From Ctenosaura bakeri (Eukaryota > Chordata > Lepidosauria > Squamata > Iguanidae): a DNA stretch of 64,000 nucleotides. Positions 32,846 to 44,021 of this stretch are shown here, piece after piece (position 1 is the stretch's first letter; the number at the start of each line of letters is the position of its first letter). A model generated the notes under the pieces. The model was not told the origin of the DNA. It did no database searches and saw nothing but the letters and a program-made list of their open reading frames with translations. Where the stretch lies: positions 992,001 to 1,056,000 of the forward strand of contig CAOLHI010000481.1 of assembly GCA_948474755.1 (NCBI GenBank). The letters run 5' to 3'. A program made the translations under genes and the position numbers.

Positions 32846-33015
32846 TAGAACTCTTCCCCAATATCACATTTCAAATTAGTTGATAGTCCTCCCTCTCTCT
32901 TCAATGTCCAGCTTTCACAGCCATACACAGAAATCAGAAATACTATGGCCTAAATGATGCTGTCTTTGGCCTTTAATGATGTATCTTTAAACTTGAGATC
33001 ATTTTATCTAGTTCT
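32846..33015 (-). mobile_element. RTE/BovB-like LINE fragment, decayed
   Basis: TCTTCAATGTCCAGCTTTCACAGCCATACACAGAAATC and ATCATTTTATCTAGTTCTTTCC parallel the minus-strand copy at 16120-16240. Confidence 0.55.
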
Positions 33016-33585
33016 TTCCTATATAATGTATATTTTTCTTCTTTTTCTCTGTTTAATACACTCATATATAGAATTGTAGAGACAGAAGAAACTATGTTTT
33101 CTCGAATATAAATGTATCTTTCAAATAAAATTTAAAAAATGTTTTGTTTTGTTTTTTTTAAAAAAATAAACACTGGCTGGGGTGCTGCCAAGCTGCAAAA
33201 GAGTATTTGGGGGGTTATATTTGGTCATTCACAACCATAAACATGAATCTGCAGCAGTTAGGATGTCCTAAGTTGAGTTTACAATCTCAAAACAGCTCAA
33301 CAGGATGCCAGTGAGCATTTTTACATGTTTTACTAGGGTTTTCTTTTACAGCTTGTAGCAAAGGAGTTGATGGACAACATTAAAGACTGACTTGGCTAGT
33401 TACCACTTGATGGCAGTATTCGTACATGTTACCCTCTTTTTTTTTTTAGAGGGGGAAATGAAATTAACACAGAAGGTCATGGCTGCACAGAGATACGTAA
33501 ATTGTTCCAAGTTATTACAGTGATTGTTGTGAAATTCTGTATGTTTCCATCTTTTGGTAAAACCTCCAGACACAACTTGAGAGGC
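33016..33585. other. Unassigned noncoding stretch
   Basis: Poly-T and poly-A tracts occur near 33142-33165 and 33439. I recognise no gene. Confidence 0.4.
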
Positions 33586-33587
33586 TC

Positions 33588-33828
33588 AGTGGGTGCAGTG
33601 GTCTGAACATTAGACTCGAAGTCTGGAAGATCAGGGTTCGAATCTTTGCTCAGCTATTGAAACACCCCCCCCTCCCCTGGGTGACTTTTGGCAAGTCCTG
33701 CTCTTTCACAGCCTCAGAGAAAGGCAATGGCAAATCTTCTCTGAATAAATCTTTCTGGGAAAACCCAACAACAGGGTCACCTTAAGTTGGAGTTGGTTCA
33801 TAGCCACATAACAGCAATAACCAGACAA
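33588..33828 (+). mobile_element. tRNA-derived CORE-like SINE, full length
   Basis: It has the head GGGTGCAGTGGTCTGAACATTAG, the B box GGGTTCGAATC, a C-run insertion at 33664, CORE GGGTGACTTTTGGCAAGTCC and GCAATGGCAAATCTTCTCTGAA. The tail CCTTAAGTTGGAGTTGGTTC is followed by CACATAACAGCAATAAC. This tail closely resembles the RTE-like LINE end at 59708-59743. Confidence 0.88.
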
Positions 33829-33996
33829 AATTCTCATCATCATCAGCCATCATCCCCAGCTGCATGTATTGATCAGGCATCACTCTGAATTATACAATTT
33901 TATCAGTTTCCAATTGTCATGGTTCCATCCTGTGGAATCCTGGGATTTGTTCTTGCAGTTCTTGCTGTCCTCTATGCCACTCTTTCAAACTCTCAG

Positions 33997-34098
33997 AACA
34001 TTTCTGCACGACACTCTTATAGTGCGATGATTCCACTTTCAACCTCCTATGGAATCCTGGGGTTTGCAGTTCCAGGAGGGGCTGTGCGGAAATGGTCT
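33997..34098. mobile_element. M1 MITE, internal deletion, TSD CAG
   Basis: The left arm AACATTTCTGCACGACACTC..GGGGTTTGCAGTTCCAGG runs to the centre and then jumps to GTGCGGAAATGGTCT. CAG lies at 33994-33996 and 34099-34101. The right arm is deleted apart from about 17 bp. Confidence 0.75.
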
Positions 34099-34204
34099 CA
34101 GTCTTCACCCAGTTATAACATTTTGGAGCCTTTTATGTATCCCCCTAAAAAGGGAGTGTCAAAACCATTGCAAACATGCTCTTTGCTGACCTGCTTTGGT
34201 ATAT

Positions 34205-34425
34205 GGAATACAGACCCTTTGACACTACAGTAATAATGTTATATTCCATTTTAACTGACATGGCAACATTGTATGGAATCCTGGGATTTATAGTTTGGGG
34301 AGGCACAAGAGCTCTCTGGTAGAGAATTTTGAACACTTCTCTCTAAAAGTAGGATTTGTCAGGGCAGTTCAAATGGAATCGTAATGCTGTAACCGTGCAG
34401 CATGATAGGATCCCACGATCTTTGG
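34205..34425. mobile_element. M2 MITE
   Basis: GACACTACAGTAATAATG, TTCCATTTTAACTGACATGG and GGAATCCTGGGATTTATAG form the left side. CAGTTCAAATGGAATCGTAATGCTG and GTGCAGCATGATAGGATCC form the right side. It is old and diverged. Confidence 0.6.
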
Positions 34426-34429
34426 AAGG

Positions 34430-35275
34430 GCAAGGGTAGTTTTTGCATGCAAAAGTTCCCAAGTTCAGTTCCCCACATTACCCAGTGGGAAAGATCAGAC
34501 AGAAAGTACTTGGAAAGACCTCTGTCTGATACCCAGGGGAGCTACTCCAGGTCAGAATACACAATACTAGGCTAGAAGTACAAAGAGTCATACTTGGTAT
34601 AAAGCAGTTTCCTATGTTATTCCTCCACTGAGTTCTTTACCACCTATTTCTGTGGAAATCCTGTCTGCCGTGGAGGAGGCACATCTTGGAAGTATTTGCT
34701 CCCTTGAGAATAATGGCACCTTGGAATTTCCAGTTTCCTGAGATCATGGAAGTGTCATTGCTATGTGTAGGCATCCCTGAAAATGGATGAGGCGTCAGGT
34801 CAAAAGAAACTTCTTACCTCTTGGCAGGCTAGGCTGAAATTCTCAGTCAGACTTTGTTGGGAAAATTCTGCAGGAACGTAGCCTGCTTCTGATACTTTGT
34901 GTGCCGGCATCTCTTAATAACGTCAAAGCAGACTTGCTGTAAGGAGTGTGTCATTCTTTTTACAGTTTGAGGGCAGGGGAAAGTTGGGGGAAGCACAGAA
35001 ATGCATGCAATAGTTTTATGAACCAATGCTTGCTCAAAACAATTTTGTGCCATTGGAGAACAATGTGTTTCTCTTACTTCCATAATATGACATTAATTGC
35101 AGTTTGTCTTCTTACAAATGATATGTATCCAGAGAGCTTGGAAAATCTCTCTCTCTCTCTCTTGGATTATACCTCCCAGAATCCTTCACCCTGTATTTCA
35201 ACTGGCCCTGTTGACTGTGGAATTCTGGGACTTGCAATCAGGGCAGCTGTTTCATGATTGGTAATATGCTTTTCA
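34430..35275. other. Unassigned noncoding stretch
   Basis: A short (CT)n run lies at 35147-35162. TGCAAAAGTTCCCAAGTTCAG..CCCAGTGGGAAAGATCAG near 34448-34500 looks like an old repeat but was not identified. Confidence 0.35.
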
Positions 35276-35277
35276 AG

Positions 35278-35690
35278 ACCCAGCATGTTATAGTGGTTTA
35301 AACATTGGAATACACCTCTGGAGACTAGGGCGTGAATCCCTGCTCAGCCATGGAAACCAAGTGGTAACCTTGGGCAAATAACACTCTCTCAGCCTCACTG
35401 AAAGGAGAAGGCAACCCCGTTCAGAACAAATTTTGCCAAGAAAACCACATGATCAGTTTGTCCCAGAGGCCATTTCCGCACTAGGCTGTTATAGCGCTAT
35501 GATTCCACTTTCAACATCCTATGGAATCCTGGGGTTTGCAGTTTCGGGAGGGGCTGGCCAGCCCCTCCTGAAATTGCAAACCCCACGATTCCATAGGATG
35601 TTGAAAGTGGAATCATAGCACTATAACAGCTTAGTGTGGAAATGGCCAGGGTCACTGTAAGTCAGAAATGACTTGAAGGCAAACAACAAC
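35278..35690 (+). mobile_element. tRNA-derived SINE interrupted by an M1 MITE
   Basis: It has the head CCCAGCATGTTATAGTGGTTTAAAC, CTCAGCCATGGAAACC, TTGGGCAAATAACACTCTCTCAGCCTCA and ATTTTGCCAAGAAAACC. After the MITE comes GGGTCACTGTAAGTCAGAAATGACTTGAAGG and AACAACAAC. It is full length apart from the insertion. Confidence 0.88.
35468..35648. mobile_element. M1 MITE, near-palindrome, inside a SINE
   Basis: GGCCATTTCCGCACTAGGCT and AGCTTAGTGTGGAAATGGCC are the inverted ends. The arms pair up to the GGGGCTGGCCAGCCCC centre. The 3-bp flanks are AGA on the left and AGG on the right. Confidence 0.85.
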
Positions 35691-35811
35691 ATCAAAATAT
35701 GCTTTTCACCTATACCTTTTCCTGAGTCCGGTTAGTAATTTAACAGCTGTATTGTGTACTAGGAATACTAGATAGACCATATCTCCTTTTATGAACCCAG
35801 TAGAACTTTAA

Positions 35812-36235
35812 GATTGTCCAAAGAGATCCTTCTCTGTCCCACTACACTTTCAGGTTTGTTTGATGGGAACAAGAGAGAGGGCCTTCTCAGTGCCTGCCCC
35901 CAAATTTCAGAACTCTCTCCCTATATTGGGCAGAATGGCCCCATCCTTGTTCTCCTTCTGTCAGCAGGTCGAAATATTTTTGTGCCCCCAGGGTTTTACA
36001 AATCAAGTAGGTTTGGGCTTTTAATGCTGTGCAGTTCTGTTTTTAAAGTTTGTGTAGCCTTTTAATGTATGTTGATGTGTAACATTTTAACTCCATAAAT
36101 TCTTTTTTTTAATCTTATATTTATACTTTTATGAATGTTTTGTATTTTTAAAATTCATGTTGTTTTAAATGTTGTTAGCTGCTTTGAATCCCATTATCAG
36201 GAGAAGGATGGGATATAAAGGAAAATGATGATGTT
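35812..36235 (+). mobile_element. L2-like LINE 3' end
   Basis: The frame around 35870-35930 encodes REGLLSACPQISELSPYIG, a decayed form of the RExAFSVxAPxLWNSLP C-terminal motif. A T-rich 3' UTR and the GTTAGCTGCTTTGAATCCC..GATGGGATATAAAGGAAAATGATGATG terminus follow. It is inactive. Confidence 0.6.
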
Positions 36236-36239
36236 GCCA

Positions 36240-36575
36240 TGCTCAGGAACACATCTGCTTCATTCACTTGGGCCATACCTGTGCATTTTTAAAAGAAGTG
36301 TGTTTATTAAAACTGGCTACTCTTAGTTATTAGTCAGCCAGTTACTTACTTGCTCAGATGGATTTCTACTCTACCTTTCCTCCAGTGAGAACAAGGTGGT
36401 TTGTGACTTTCCTTCCTCCCTGTTTTAGCCTTACAACAAACATGCCGTGTGAAAAGGGCCACAGATTGCTCCCTCTAATTGCAAGCTTAGACTCAGAGAA
36501 AGGAAGCATGAAAACGGGAGGACGGATCAGCAACATACACAGATGACATATTACTAGCAAAAAATTGCAAAGACT
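36240..36575. other. Unassigned noncoding stretch
   Basis: I recognise no feature here. Confidence 0.35.
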
Positions 36576-36576
36576 T

Positions 36577-37475
36577 GGAATCATAGAATCGTAGAGTTGG
36601 AAGAGACCACAAGAGCCACTGAATCCAACCCCCTGCCATGCAGGAATATACCATCAAAGCATTCCCAACAGATGACCATCCAACCTCTTTTTAAAAACCT
36701 TCAAGGAAGGAAACTCTATCACACTGTCAAATTGCTCTTACTGTCAGGAAGTTCTTCCTAATGTTTAGATGGTGTCCCTTTTCCTGAAGTTTGAAGCCAT
36801 TGCTCTGTGTCCTAGTCTCTGGAGCAGCAGAAAACAGGCTTGCTCTATCCCCCAGATGACATCGCTTCAAACATTTAAACATAGCTGTCATTTCTCTTTT
36901 TAACCTTCTCTTCTCCAGGCTAAACTTACCCAGTTCCCTAAGCTGCTTCTCATATGGCATGGTTTCAAGGCCTTCCATAATTTTGCTTGCTGTCCTCTGG
37001 ACACAGGCCCTTTTTGCATGCTTTTTTTTTTTTGCGCGAGCGCCCCTTGAGCATCATGTGAGTGGGAGCGTCGCTCCGTATGATGCACTCCCACTCACGC
37101 GACGCTCACAAGGCTGAAGTGGGGCGCGCATGCATTTTTTGATTTTTGGCTTTAAGCCGAAAATACTGCGTGCTCACGCAATGCTCGCGGTGCCCTCACG
37201 CATTTACCTGCGTGCGGTGCTTCGGCAAGCAGGGGCAGTCGCGCTTCCTTCCCCCCGCGCAGCCTACAGCTCCCAGACTGCGCTGCGGAAGGAAGGGGTG
37301 GGGCGCTCGTGCAACGGTCGCGCTAGAAGGAAGGCGATGCGAGAGGCAAGAAGGGCTGTTGTGAGCAGCTCGTGTGAGTGGTTGCTCGCGCGAGCGCCAC
37401 TCCACACTGCCACAACGAGGTAAGGTGTGAAAAGGGCCACATTCCAGCTTGTCTTTCCCAAACTGTGGTGCTGTT
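36577..37475 (-). mobile_element. CR1 LINE 3' end interrupted by an M3 MITE
   Basis: GGAATCATAGAATCGTAGAGTTGG starts the 3' end. The frame at 36727-36978 reads MEGLETMPYEKQLRELGKFS and MTAMFKCLKRCH, the CR1 ORF2 C-terminus. CTCTGGACACA is split by M3 and resumes as ACATTCCAGCTTGTC at 37439. Confidence 0.88.
37006..37438. mobile_element. M3 GC-rich MITE inside CR1, TSD ACA
   Basis: The ends are GGCCCTTTTTGCATGC and GGTGTGAAAAGGGCC, with ACA at 37003-37005 and 37439-37441. It has the conserved inner palindrome GATTTTTGGCTTTAAGCCGA near 37141. Frames of up to 104 codons on both strands are open because the DNA is GC-rich. Confidence 0.9.
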
Positions 37476-37479
37476 GACA

Positions 37480-38285
37480 TAAAGATCTGATGAAGAGGTT
37501 AAGTCTTTGGTTAGACACGGGGTTTGTAACCTTTTTTGTGTGTGTGCCGTTGGCCCCTTTGGAAGTCTGGTGAAGCATATGGACCCCTTCTCAGAATTCC
37601 AGTAACTTTATAGGCTTCGTTCCCCTTGCCTAGCAAAGGTCACTCCAGGAGAGAGATAAAGAGGTCTTAAACAAAACAAGCAGCCACTGCAATAAAATGT
37701 TACCGCATGGAGTGTTCTGTTCAGGATCCCAACCATTCCAGGTGTTCCTTCTCCACTCCCCAAACAATTCCGCAGTCTGTGGACAATTAAGATATTCAGA
37801 TTTCATTGGACTGGTTTTGAGGGGATTTTCCTGAAAGATTTTTGGACCTGAGCCTGCTGCTTGAGACCAAAACAAAAGGTATTTAAAAAATAAAAATAAA
37901 TAAATAAACCATAACACATCACAGAGAACTGAAAATCATTTATACTTGTAAAACTGAAATTCCCAGAGCAGAAAAACCATGTTTAAAGTGGAAGACAACC
38001 GCCACAAGAAGTACAACGAAGAACAAACAAAAAATAATCCTAACCTCTCTGTAACTATAATGTGGAGGATGATATGGAGGGCAATTCAAAGAACTGGCAT
38101 AACACCAAAAAGGGCCCCTGCCTATGGAAGTCATATTCTGGAAACTGTAGTCCAAGTAGGTATTTTTGTTCCATGTCTGGCTAACACTGCACATGAAAGG
38201 AGCAGGGTAAATGATACACAGATTTACCAAATGAAGCTGTTTACATCACAGAAATTTATCTCATCACCAACTCATGTCTACATAA
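37480..38285. other. Unassigned noncoding stretch
   Basis: A 129-codon plus-strand frame (37979-38368) runs into repeat X and shows no domain. It is judged chance. Confidence 0.4.
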
Positions 38286-38294
38286 GCAATAGGT

Positions 38295-38485
38295 TTACCA
38301 GGTCAGGACTATCCCATGCCCTGAGATTTTGGGGCCAAACTCTGAGACTCAGGGATGATGCTTTGTGATGTCATGGGATTGGGCCTTAACGATGGTCGTT
38401 AAGCATAATACATTAACCATTAACCACAATTACACAGAGCATACAATTCAAATGTGAAATACCAAGTTCAGCAAATGAGGGGAAA
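38295..38485 (+). repeat. Unclassified repeat X
   Basis: ACCAGGTCAGGACTATCCC, CCTGAGATTTTGGGGCCAAAC, TTTGTGATGTCATGGG and TTAAGCATAATACATTAACC parallel 12005-12225. Confidence 0.5.
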
Positions 38486-38489
38486 AACA

Positions 38490-39375
38490 ATATAGAATCA
38501 TAGAATCATAGAAATGTAGAGTTGGAAGAATCCACAGGGGCCATCCAGTCCAACCCCCTGCCATGCAGGAACACCCTCAGAGCACTTCCGACAGATGACC
38601 ATCAAGCCTCTGCTTAAAAACCTCCAAGGAAGGAGACTCCACTACACTCCGAGGCAGCATATTCCACTGCCGGACAGCCCTGACTGTAAGGAAGTTCTTC
38701 CTGAGGTTCAGGTGGAATCTCCTTTCCTGCAGCTTGAATCCATTGCTCCTTGTCCTGGTCTCTGGAGCAGCAGAAAACAAGCCTTCTCCTTCCTCTACGT
38801 GGCATCCCTTCAAATATTTAAACATGGCTATCATGTCCCCTCTTAACCTTCTCTTCTGCAGACTAAACATACCCAGCTCTCTAAGTCTATCCTCATAGGG
38901 CTTCATGGCTTCCAGGCCTCTCACCATTTTGGTTGCCCTCCTCTGGACTTGCTCCAGCTTGTCAATATCCCTCTTGAATTGGGGTGCCCAGAACTGGACG
39001 CAGTATTCAAGATGGGGTCTAACCAAAGCAGAGTAGAGTGGTACCAGTACCTCCCTCAATCTAGACACCATACTCCTATTGATGCAGCCAAGGATTGCAT
39101 TGGTTTTCTTGGCTGCCGCATCACACTGTTGACTCATGTTCAGCTTGTGGTCTATGAAGACTCGTAGATCCCTTTCACATGTACTGCTACCCAGCCAAGT
39201 GTCCCCCATCCTATATTTGTGGATTCCATTTTTTCTACCCAAGTGTAGGACCTTACACTTCTCTCTGTTGAATTTCATTTTGTTCGCCTTGGCCCAGCTT
39301 TCCAATCTATCCAGGTCATTTTGAATTTTGATCCTGTCCTCTGGCGTATTAGCAACCCCTCCCATGAACTTTCCA
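38490..39375 (-). mobile_element. CR1 LINE, best preserved 3' end
   Basis: The element reads right to left and ends at AATCATAGAATCATAGAAATG (about 38494). It holds a 3' UTR of about 85 bp and the C-terminal part of ORF2. It is 5' truncated near 39372, as is usual for target-primed insertion of non-LTR elements. It is about 80% or more like 51267-52003 by eye. Confidence 0.92.
38577..39365 (-). pseudogene. CR1 ORF2 C-terminal remnant (262 codons)
   Basis: This is the intact-looking end of the CR1 ORF2 protein, which in full-length elements carries an endonuclease and a reverse transcriptase for target-primed insertion. The fragment starts just after the expected position of the catalytic YADD motif, which is missing because of the 5' truncation. 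Visible family motifs are KCKVLHLGR, LGVFID-like [68 protein letters not shown] and a C-terminal SLEVFKQRLDGHL. The first methionine is internal and not a real start. No frameshift is present, so this copy is fairly young, but it cannot act on its own. Confidence 0.9.
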
Positions 39376-40335
39376 AGGTGTTACTCTCACACTGAGATTC
39401 CTCCTCCTTGTTCTGAGAACTGGAGAAAGTGGGCTAGACCCTGAGATCTGGCAACTATAATGCAGTTCCTAGCAGCACTAGCCTTGCAAATTGTGACCAG
39501 CTGGTACTCTACCAGGAGAGTTGGGGATTTGCACATAGCCTTTTTCCCTTGCCTGGAGATGAGCTCTCCAAAACTGAATAATTTCAGCCCTCATTTCCCA
39601 CCTGGAAATGACCTATGAAAACTGGAGATTCAGAGCCAGACCCTGAAATCTGACAACACTAGAAATAGCTATTAAAGGCCCAGCTATAGTGTCCAGCAAA
39701 AAAGGTTAAGGGAAATACTTGCCTTGCCTCACGAGCATTCAAAGTGACAAAGGAAAAAAATATATTAAAAACTCTCTAAACTATAAATGACCATTTCAAT
39801 AAATATCCTGCTATATTTAATCAGCCCTCACAGTACTGTAATGAATTCCCACATTCCCATTTGGTGGATGATAATGGAAATATCGTTTATATTGTGATGT
39901 CATTTCTTATGGGAACAAATCTATAAATGACTGCCTTGATTCTGCTGCCTTAAGTCTAGTGATTTAGCTCTTTCTACTAGTGAATGGCCCACAGAGATGT
40001 GTGGGAGGCTTCATGAAAGCCCAAGGCGGAACAATTTATGGATTTTTTTCCCCCCACTGACCCTGCTTTGCTGGTACTCATACACATTAAAGCAATGGGA
40101 AATAAACCCTACCGGCAGCAAGCAGATTTATTTATATTTTATTTAAAGTATTTATAGCTTGTTCTTTAGCCAAGAAGGTTTACAAAGTGTTAATATGAAG
40201 TCTCTGGCCTCAGGCTTACAATTCAAATACAAGCAAATGACAACTGTACCCCTGCAAAGTAACTTGTAATAATGAGCCTTGCCAAAGTATCCTGTATGTC
40301 AGGATGCATGACTGTTGTCATAAGTATGCTGGATG
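39376..40335. other. Mostly unassigned, with traces of repeat X and an L2-like end
   Basis: CTAGACCCTGAGATCTGGCAAC (39433) and CAGACCCTGAAATCTGACAAC (39636) are repeat X-like. TTTATTTATATTTTATTTAAAG at 40127 and the text after it resemble a minus-strand LINE 3' end. Confidence 0.35.
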
Positions 40336-40338
40336 TGT

Positions 40339-41246
40339 TGTTACTCCAATAGAAAAATCCTATCCTGGGGTCCAAAATTTGATATTAAATATGATTCTGT
40401 GTGCCTGAGAGGTCGCCCGAATGAGCACGTAGGCAGTCATGGTCGAATGACTGAAAACCAGGTCAGGCCAGTAAAATCCCCCGTCACGTAGCCCCAGGAG
40501 ACCTCAAGATGTGTAAACCCACAATAAACAAAGGGTCCTCAGCCCCGAGATTCCAACTTGAGGGGAGTAGCGTGTCTGCCCCAAGTTGAGCAAATATTCC
40601 ATCAGGCAAGGACCATTTACATGAAGTCACAACACAAACTAACATAGCCAAAGATTCTGAGACTTTAGCAACACCTTGCAATCCCATCATGCAAAGGAAA
40701 TTACCATTGTGGAGCTTTGTGCCCACTGAAACACCCATTGTTCTCCCTGGGAAAGGATTAGTCCTCCAAGTACTTTTCCCCCTACAAATAGTCCCAGGTT
40801 TTGAGCAATTCTTCAGATCGCTTCTGGCCACCCCAGCAGATCGTTGCTCTGTCCGTTGAGTAATCCCCTTAGCCCTCTCTGTGCTGAGCCCCACTTCTCC
40901 GCTGCCTTCTCGGACCCAGGACTTCAGGAAAAGGCGCAGTATTACCCCAGCTGTACCCCTCCAATACTCCCCTATTCAATTTCCTCTCTTTTGTTTCTTA
41001 ATAGCTCTTGGGTGCGTGTGTGCGAGAGTGCATTGGTGCGTGAGACTTGCATTCAATAAAATCATTTATTGGACATTCTTGTTTGGTTTTTGGCTTGGCC
41101 TGACCTCATAAAAACTGGGTAAAAGGACCCCGCTAGGTTACCCTGTCTCTTGCATTGCTATAGCTCGTGCTCTGGCTAGTTTCCATTCCCCATCACATGG
41201 AGCACACTGAGGTGTCCCCCAAGGGACCCCAGAAATCAGGGTAACA
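40339..41246 (+). mobile_element. Solo LTR, family A, TSD GTGT
   Basis: This 908-bp LTR starts TGTTACTCCAATAG and ends AGAAATCAGGGTAACA, with GTGT at 40335-40338 and 41247-41250. A TATA-like CCCCTACAAATAG lies near 40790 and TTCAATAAAATC near 41053. It is nearly colinear with 18432-19327. No internal region is present. Confidence 0.9.
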
Positions 41247-41265
41247 GTGTATTAGTGTATGTAAT

Positions 41266-42209
41266 TGTTACCCCAAAATGTAGGGGACTCAGGGGTGTAT
41301 CTGTGATGACAGTACCTCTGTGAAACAAAGGGGAATATTAGCAAAAAGAGGAGGCCTGCGAGAAGGAGCTAACCTTATGAGATCTTTTACACCTATGTCT
41401 ATTGATAATAATGCAGGGAAAAGCCAGCCAGCAATCCAAAATTAAGCCTGTTTGTTTTATTGGGGGAATTGCAATTATGCACACAAGATCTAGGCAGTCT
41501 CACAATCATACAAGGCTAGCTGAAGGAAAAGAGAAGAAAGATTGATAGCGAGAGTTTTAGGGTGAAGTGGCTGATAGTTAACCATCTGGAGAAAAGTGAA
41601 GAAGTGATCATGGCTTAGAATAGAAGTCCAAGGGTAGTACAAATTGGGAATCAAAGTAGCATAGTGATGGTCTGTATGCTGAAGGCACTCTGAGTTATCT
41701 GGCAAAAAGCCAATGTTTAAATATTCTTTTTCTGCCCTGAGGGGGAAGGTATAAATGGCTCTTTGGCAGGGAAAACAATGGAATCCAGAGAGTGGACAAT
41801 GGGATCCGGAATGAGCTAATGGCCTTAGCATTAGGTAACAAAGAGACTGATGAGAATCATGATAGCTCCTTAATTGCTGGACAGGTGAGGGGACAAAGAA
41901 GAGTTTTTGCTGGACAAAGGGAGAAGGTCGAAGACCTTCCATGGAATCAATTTTGGTACCTTTGTTTCTAGTTGCTGGGTCACTGGGGAACATCTGCCAG
42001 TCCATTTTTGGAGAGTTTCCTTGGCTATGACCTAGGCATGCCCTGAGGTCTCATCCTGACCTAGTTTTGCAACACATGTGTGCAGTCAGTTTCCTCTTTG
42101 CCAGGCAGCTCCCAGTCATAGCAGGATATAATTTATATTTTATGCCAATTAAATATATGTTTTGCCAATAAAACCATATCATGGAGGAGGGGTGTACAGC
42201 CTGGTAACA
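41266..42209 (-). mobile_element. Solo LTR, family B, TSD TAAT
   Basis: It is 944 bp in reverse orientation. It begins TGTTACCCCAAAATG and ends CAGCCTGGTAACA, with TAAT at 41262-41265 and 42210-42213. It matches the reverse complement of 21892-22848, including the polyadenylation region (TTTTATTGGGGGAATTGC at 41456). Frames up to 171 codons (41490-42005) are LTR shadows. Confidence 0.9.
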
Positions 42210-42214
42210 TAATA

Positions 42215-42935
42215 GAATAGCTTTACTAGATAGAATAGGGTTACGGTTTGCTAAAGTGCTACCATGTATCAATAGCCAATTGCTACTTGCAACTATGCAT
42301 CATATTTGGAACTTCATTCCAAGAAACCAAATGGTTTATTGCTCCATTGTTCAATGCCACTTTGTATCTGGGCAAGGGGGAGGAAGATCAGAAGGGGAAA
42401 TGAAAAAGTAGTGGGAAGGTGTTTATGAGAACAGGCAATGCAAAGATAAGGGGACAAGAACTTGGCCTGGCTTCCAGTATGAAAGATATGTAAATAATGA
42501 AGGGTCTGGGAAAATGCCTGTACTGCGGGGATCATGTGACATTTTTTACTTTCACCAGTCATGGCTATGCATGCCTAAATTTGTAGGAGGATCTGTCCAG
42601 TTGTCTGTCTCAGTGTACCTCAACATCAAGGAAACACTGCAGTTGTATTTTCCCAGCATCCTTACCTACAGTACTTCAGAAAAACTCCAGTTGGGGCACT
42701 GGCTGGCCTAAGAGGTAGGTTTTTTGGGGAAATGGTTTTGGCATAGGTATCTATGGTAGTGGAGTTCTGTCATCACTGCCACATCTGATGATGTGGGAAC
42801 TCAGTTCCTCTTTCCTTCACAGAAAATGCTGGGTTTTGAATGATAATGTGCAAACTGTATGCAGAGTCCTGAACTCCAAAAATTCTCATCAGGCCAGGTT
42901 TCTCCTTGTCAGGATTTCTTGACACTCAAGAAACA
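42215..42935. other. Unassigned noncoding stretch
   Basis: I recognise no feature here. Confidence 0.4.
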
Positions 42936-42937
42936 TA

Positions 42938-43245
42938 AAATTGTAGAGTTGGAAGAGACCATGAGGGTCATCAAATCCAATCTCTTGCCAGGCAAGGAAT
43001 ATACAATAAAGCATTCCCAACAGATGGCCATCCAGCCTCTGTTTAAAAACATCCAAAGAAGGAGACTCCACCACACTCTGAGGCAGTGTATTCTGCAGCC
43101 AGACTGCTCGTACTGCCAGGAAGTTCCTCCTAACGTTTAGATGGAATCTCTTTTCCTGAAGTTTGATGCCATTGCTCTGTGTCTAGTCTCCATAGCAGCA
43201 GAGAACAAGCTTGCTCTGTCCTCCACATGACATCCCTTCAATTTT
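42938..43245 (-). mobile_element. CR1 LINE 3' end
   Basis: AAATTGTAGAGTTGGAAGAGACCATGAGGG, GATGGCCATCCAGCCTCTG, AGTTCCTCCTAACGTTTAG and CCATTGCTCTGTGTCTAG are all CR1 landmarks in reverse orientation. It stops near CCCTTCAATTTTTTTG. Confidence 0.85.
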
Positions 43246-43249
43246 TTTG

Positions 43250-43940
43250 TACCATTTTCCAATAAATAAAATAAATTTCCAAATACTTACTGATATTCTT
43301 TCCATGTCTAGACTCGACAATCCTTGCAATCCCTTCCATAGATCAAGGGTAGCTGAATATGGCCAATATTCTATTAGCACACTTGCACTGGTGGGCAATG
43401 CAAGCTAGATGACTCCTGAGTGCTGCCCTTCAGCCAATCAGTTGTTCGACAGGAGGGTGCGTGTGTGCCTGGACATTGTCCCACTTGTGTAGCCAGGGAA
43501 AGATGCAGTCCCCACCCTTCTGGACTTCCGAGTTACTCACTGGAGGTCTGGAAGAATGAAGGCTGATCTATTCTTCAGCTTTGCAATGCAAGCTGAATGG
43601 TGCTCAACACAAACCACGGCTGAATAGGTGCTCGAATGCATCCTGACTGTTGTTGAATAGCCAGGGAAAGCCATAGCACAGGGGTGTATAGATACTTAAG
43701 TAGTATAAGTAAAAAAAAAAAAAAAGTAAGTAGATAAGTAAAAAGTTGGGCCTCTGGCTACATCACTATGAGCAACCACCCAGACCTTCAGAAGGCACCT
43801 TCAGGAAGAGGATATTAAATTCCTAAGTCATCATCAGGACCTGGAGTCTATGTTTAATTTGAGATGGTAGGGACAGTTTTGACAAACACAATTGATCCAG
43901 TGTCTTCTTCCACCCAAGGCAATTTATATTATCCAGTAAT
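43250..43940. other. Unassigned noncoding stretch
   Basis: A poly-A run of about 15 followed by GTAAGTAGATAAGTAAAAAG lies at 43710-43745. I recognise nothing else. Confidence 0.4.
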
Positions 43941-44021
43941 GCTGCTAGTTCAGGATTATTCGAGGCCCTGAGATGTCAGACCCCAAACCTGGAATCCTTG
44001 GATTTTCAGTTTAGTGAAGGG

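Noticed and set aside
33595..33660. A functional tRNA gene at the SINE head
   Set aside because: A and B boxes are present, but the sequence does not fold into a full cloverleaf by eye and is followed by a CORE-like SINE body.
37979..38368. 129-codon plus-strand frame
   Set aside because: It has no family motif, lacks a good start context and overlaps repeat X at its end.
38577..39365. Calling the 262-codon frame a host gene
   Set aside because: Its motifs are those of the CR1 ORF2 C-terminus, and the same sequence recurs at 51267-52003 and other CR1 copies.
41490..42005. 171-codon minus-strand frame
   Set aside because: It is contained in the reverse-oriented solo LTR 41266-42209. LTRs do not normally encode protein here, and no motif is seen.
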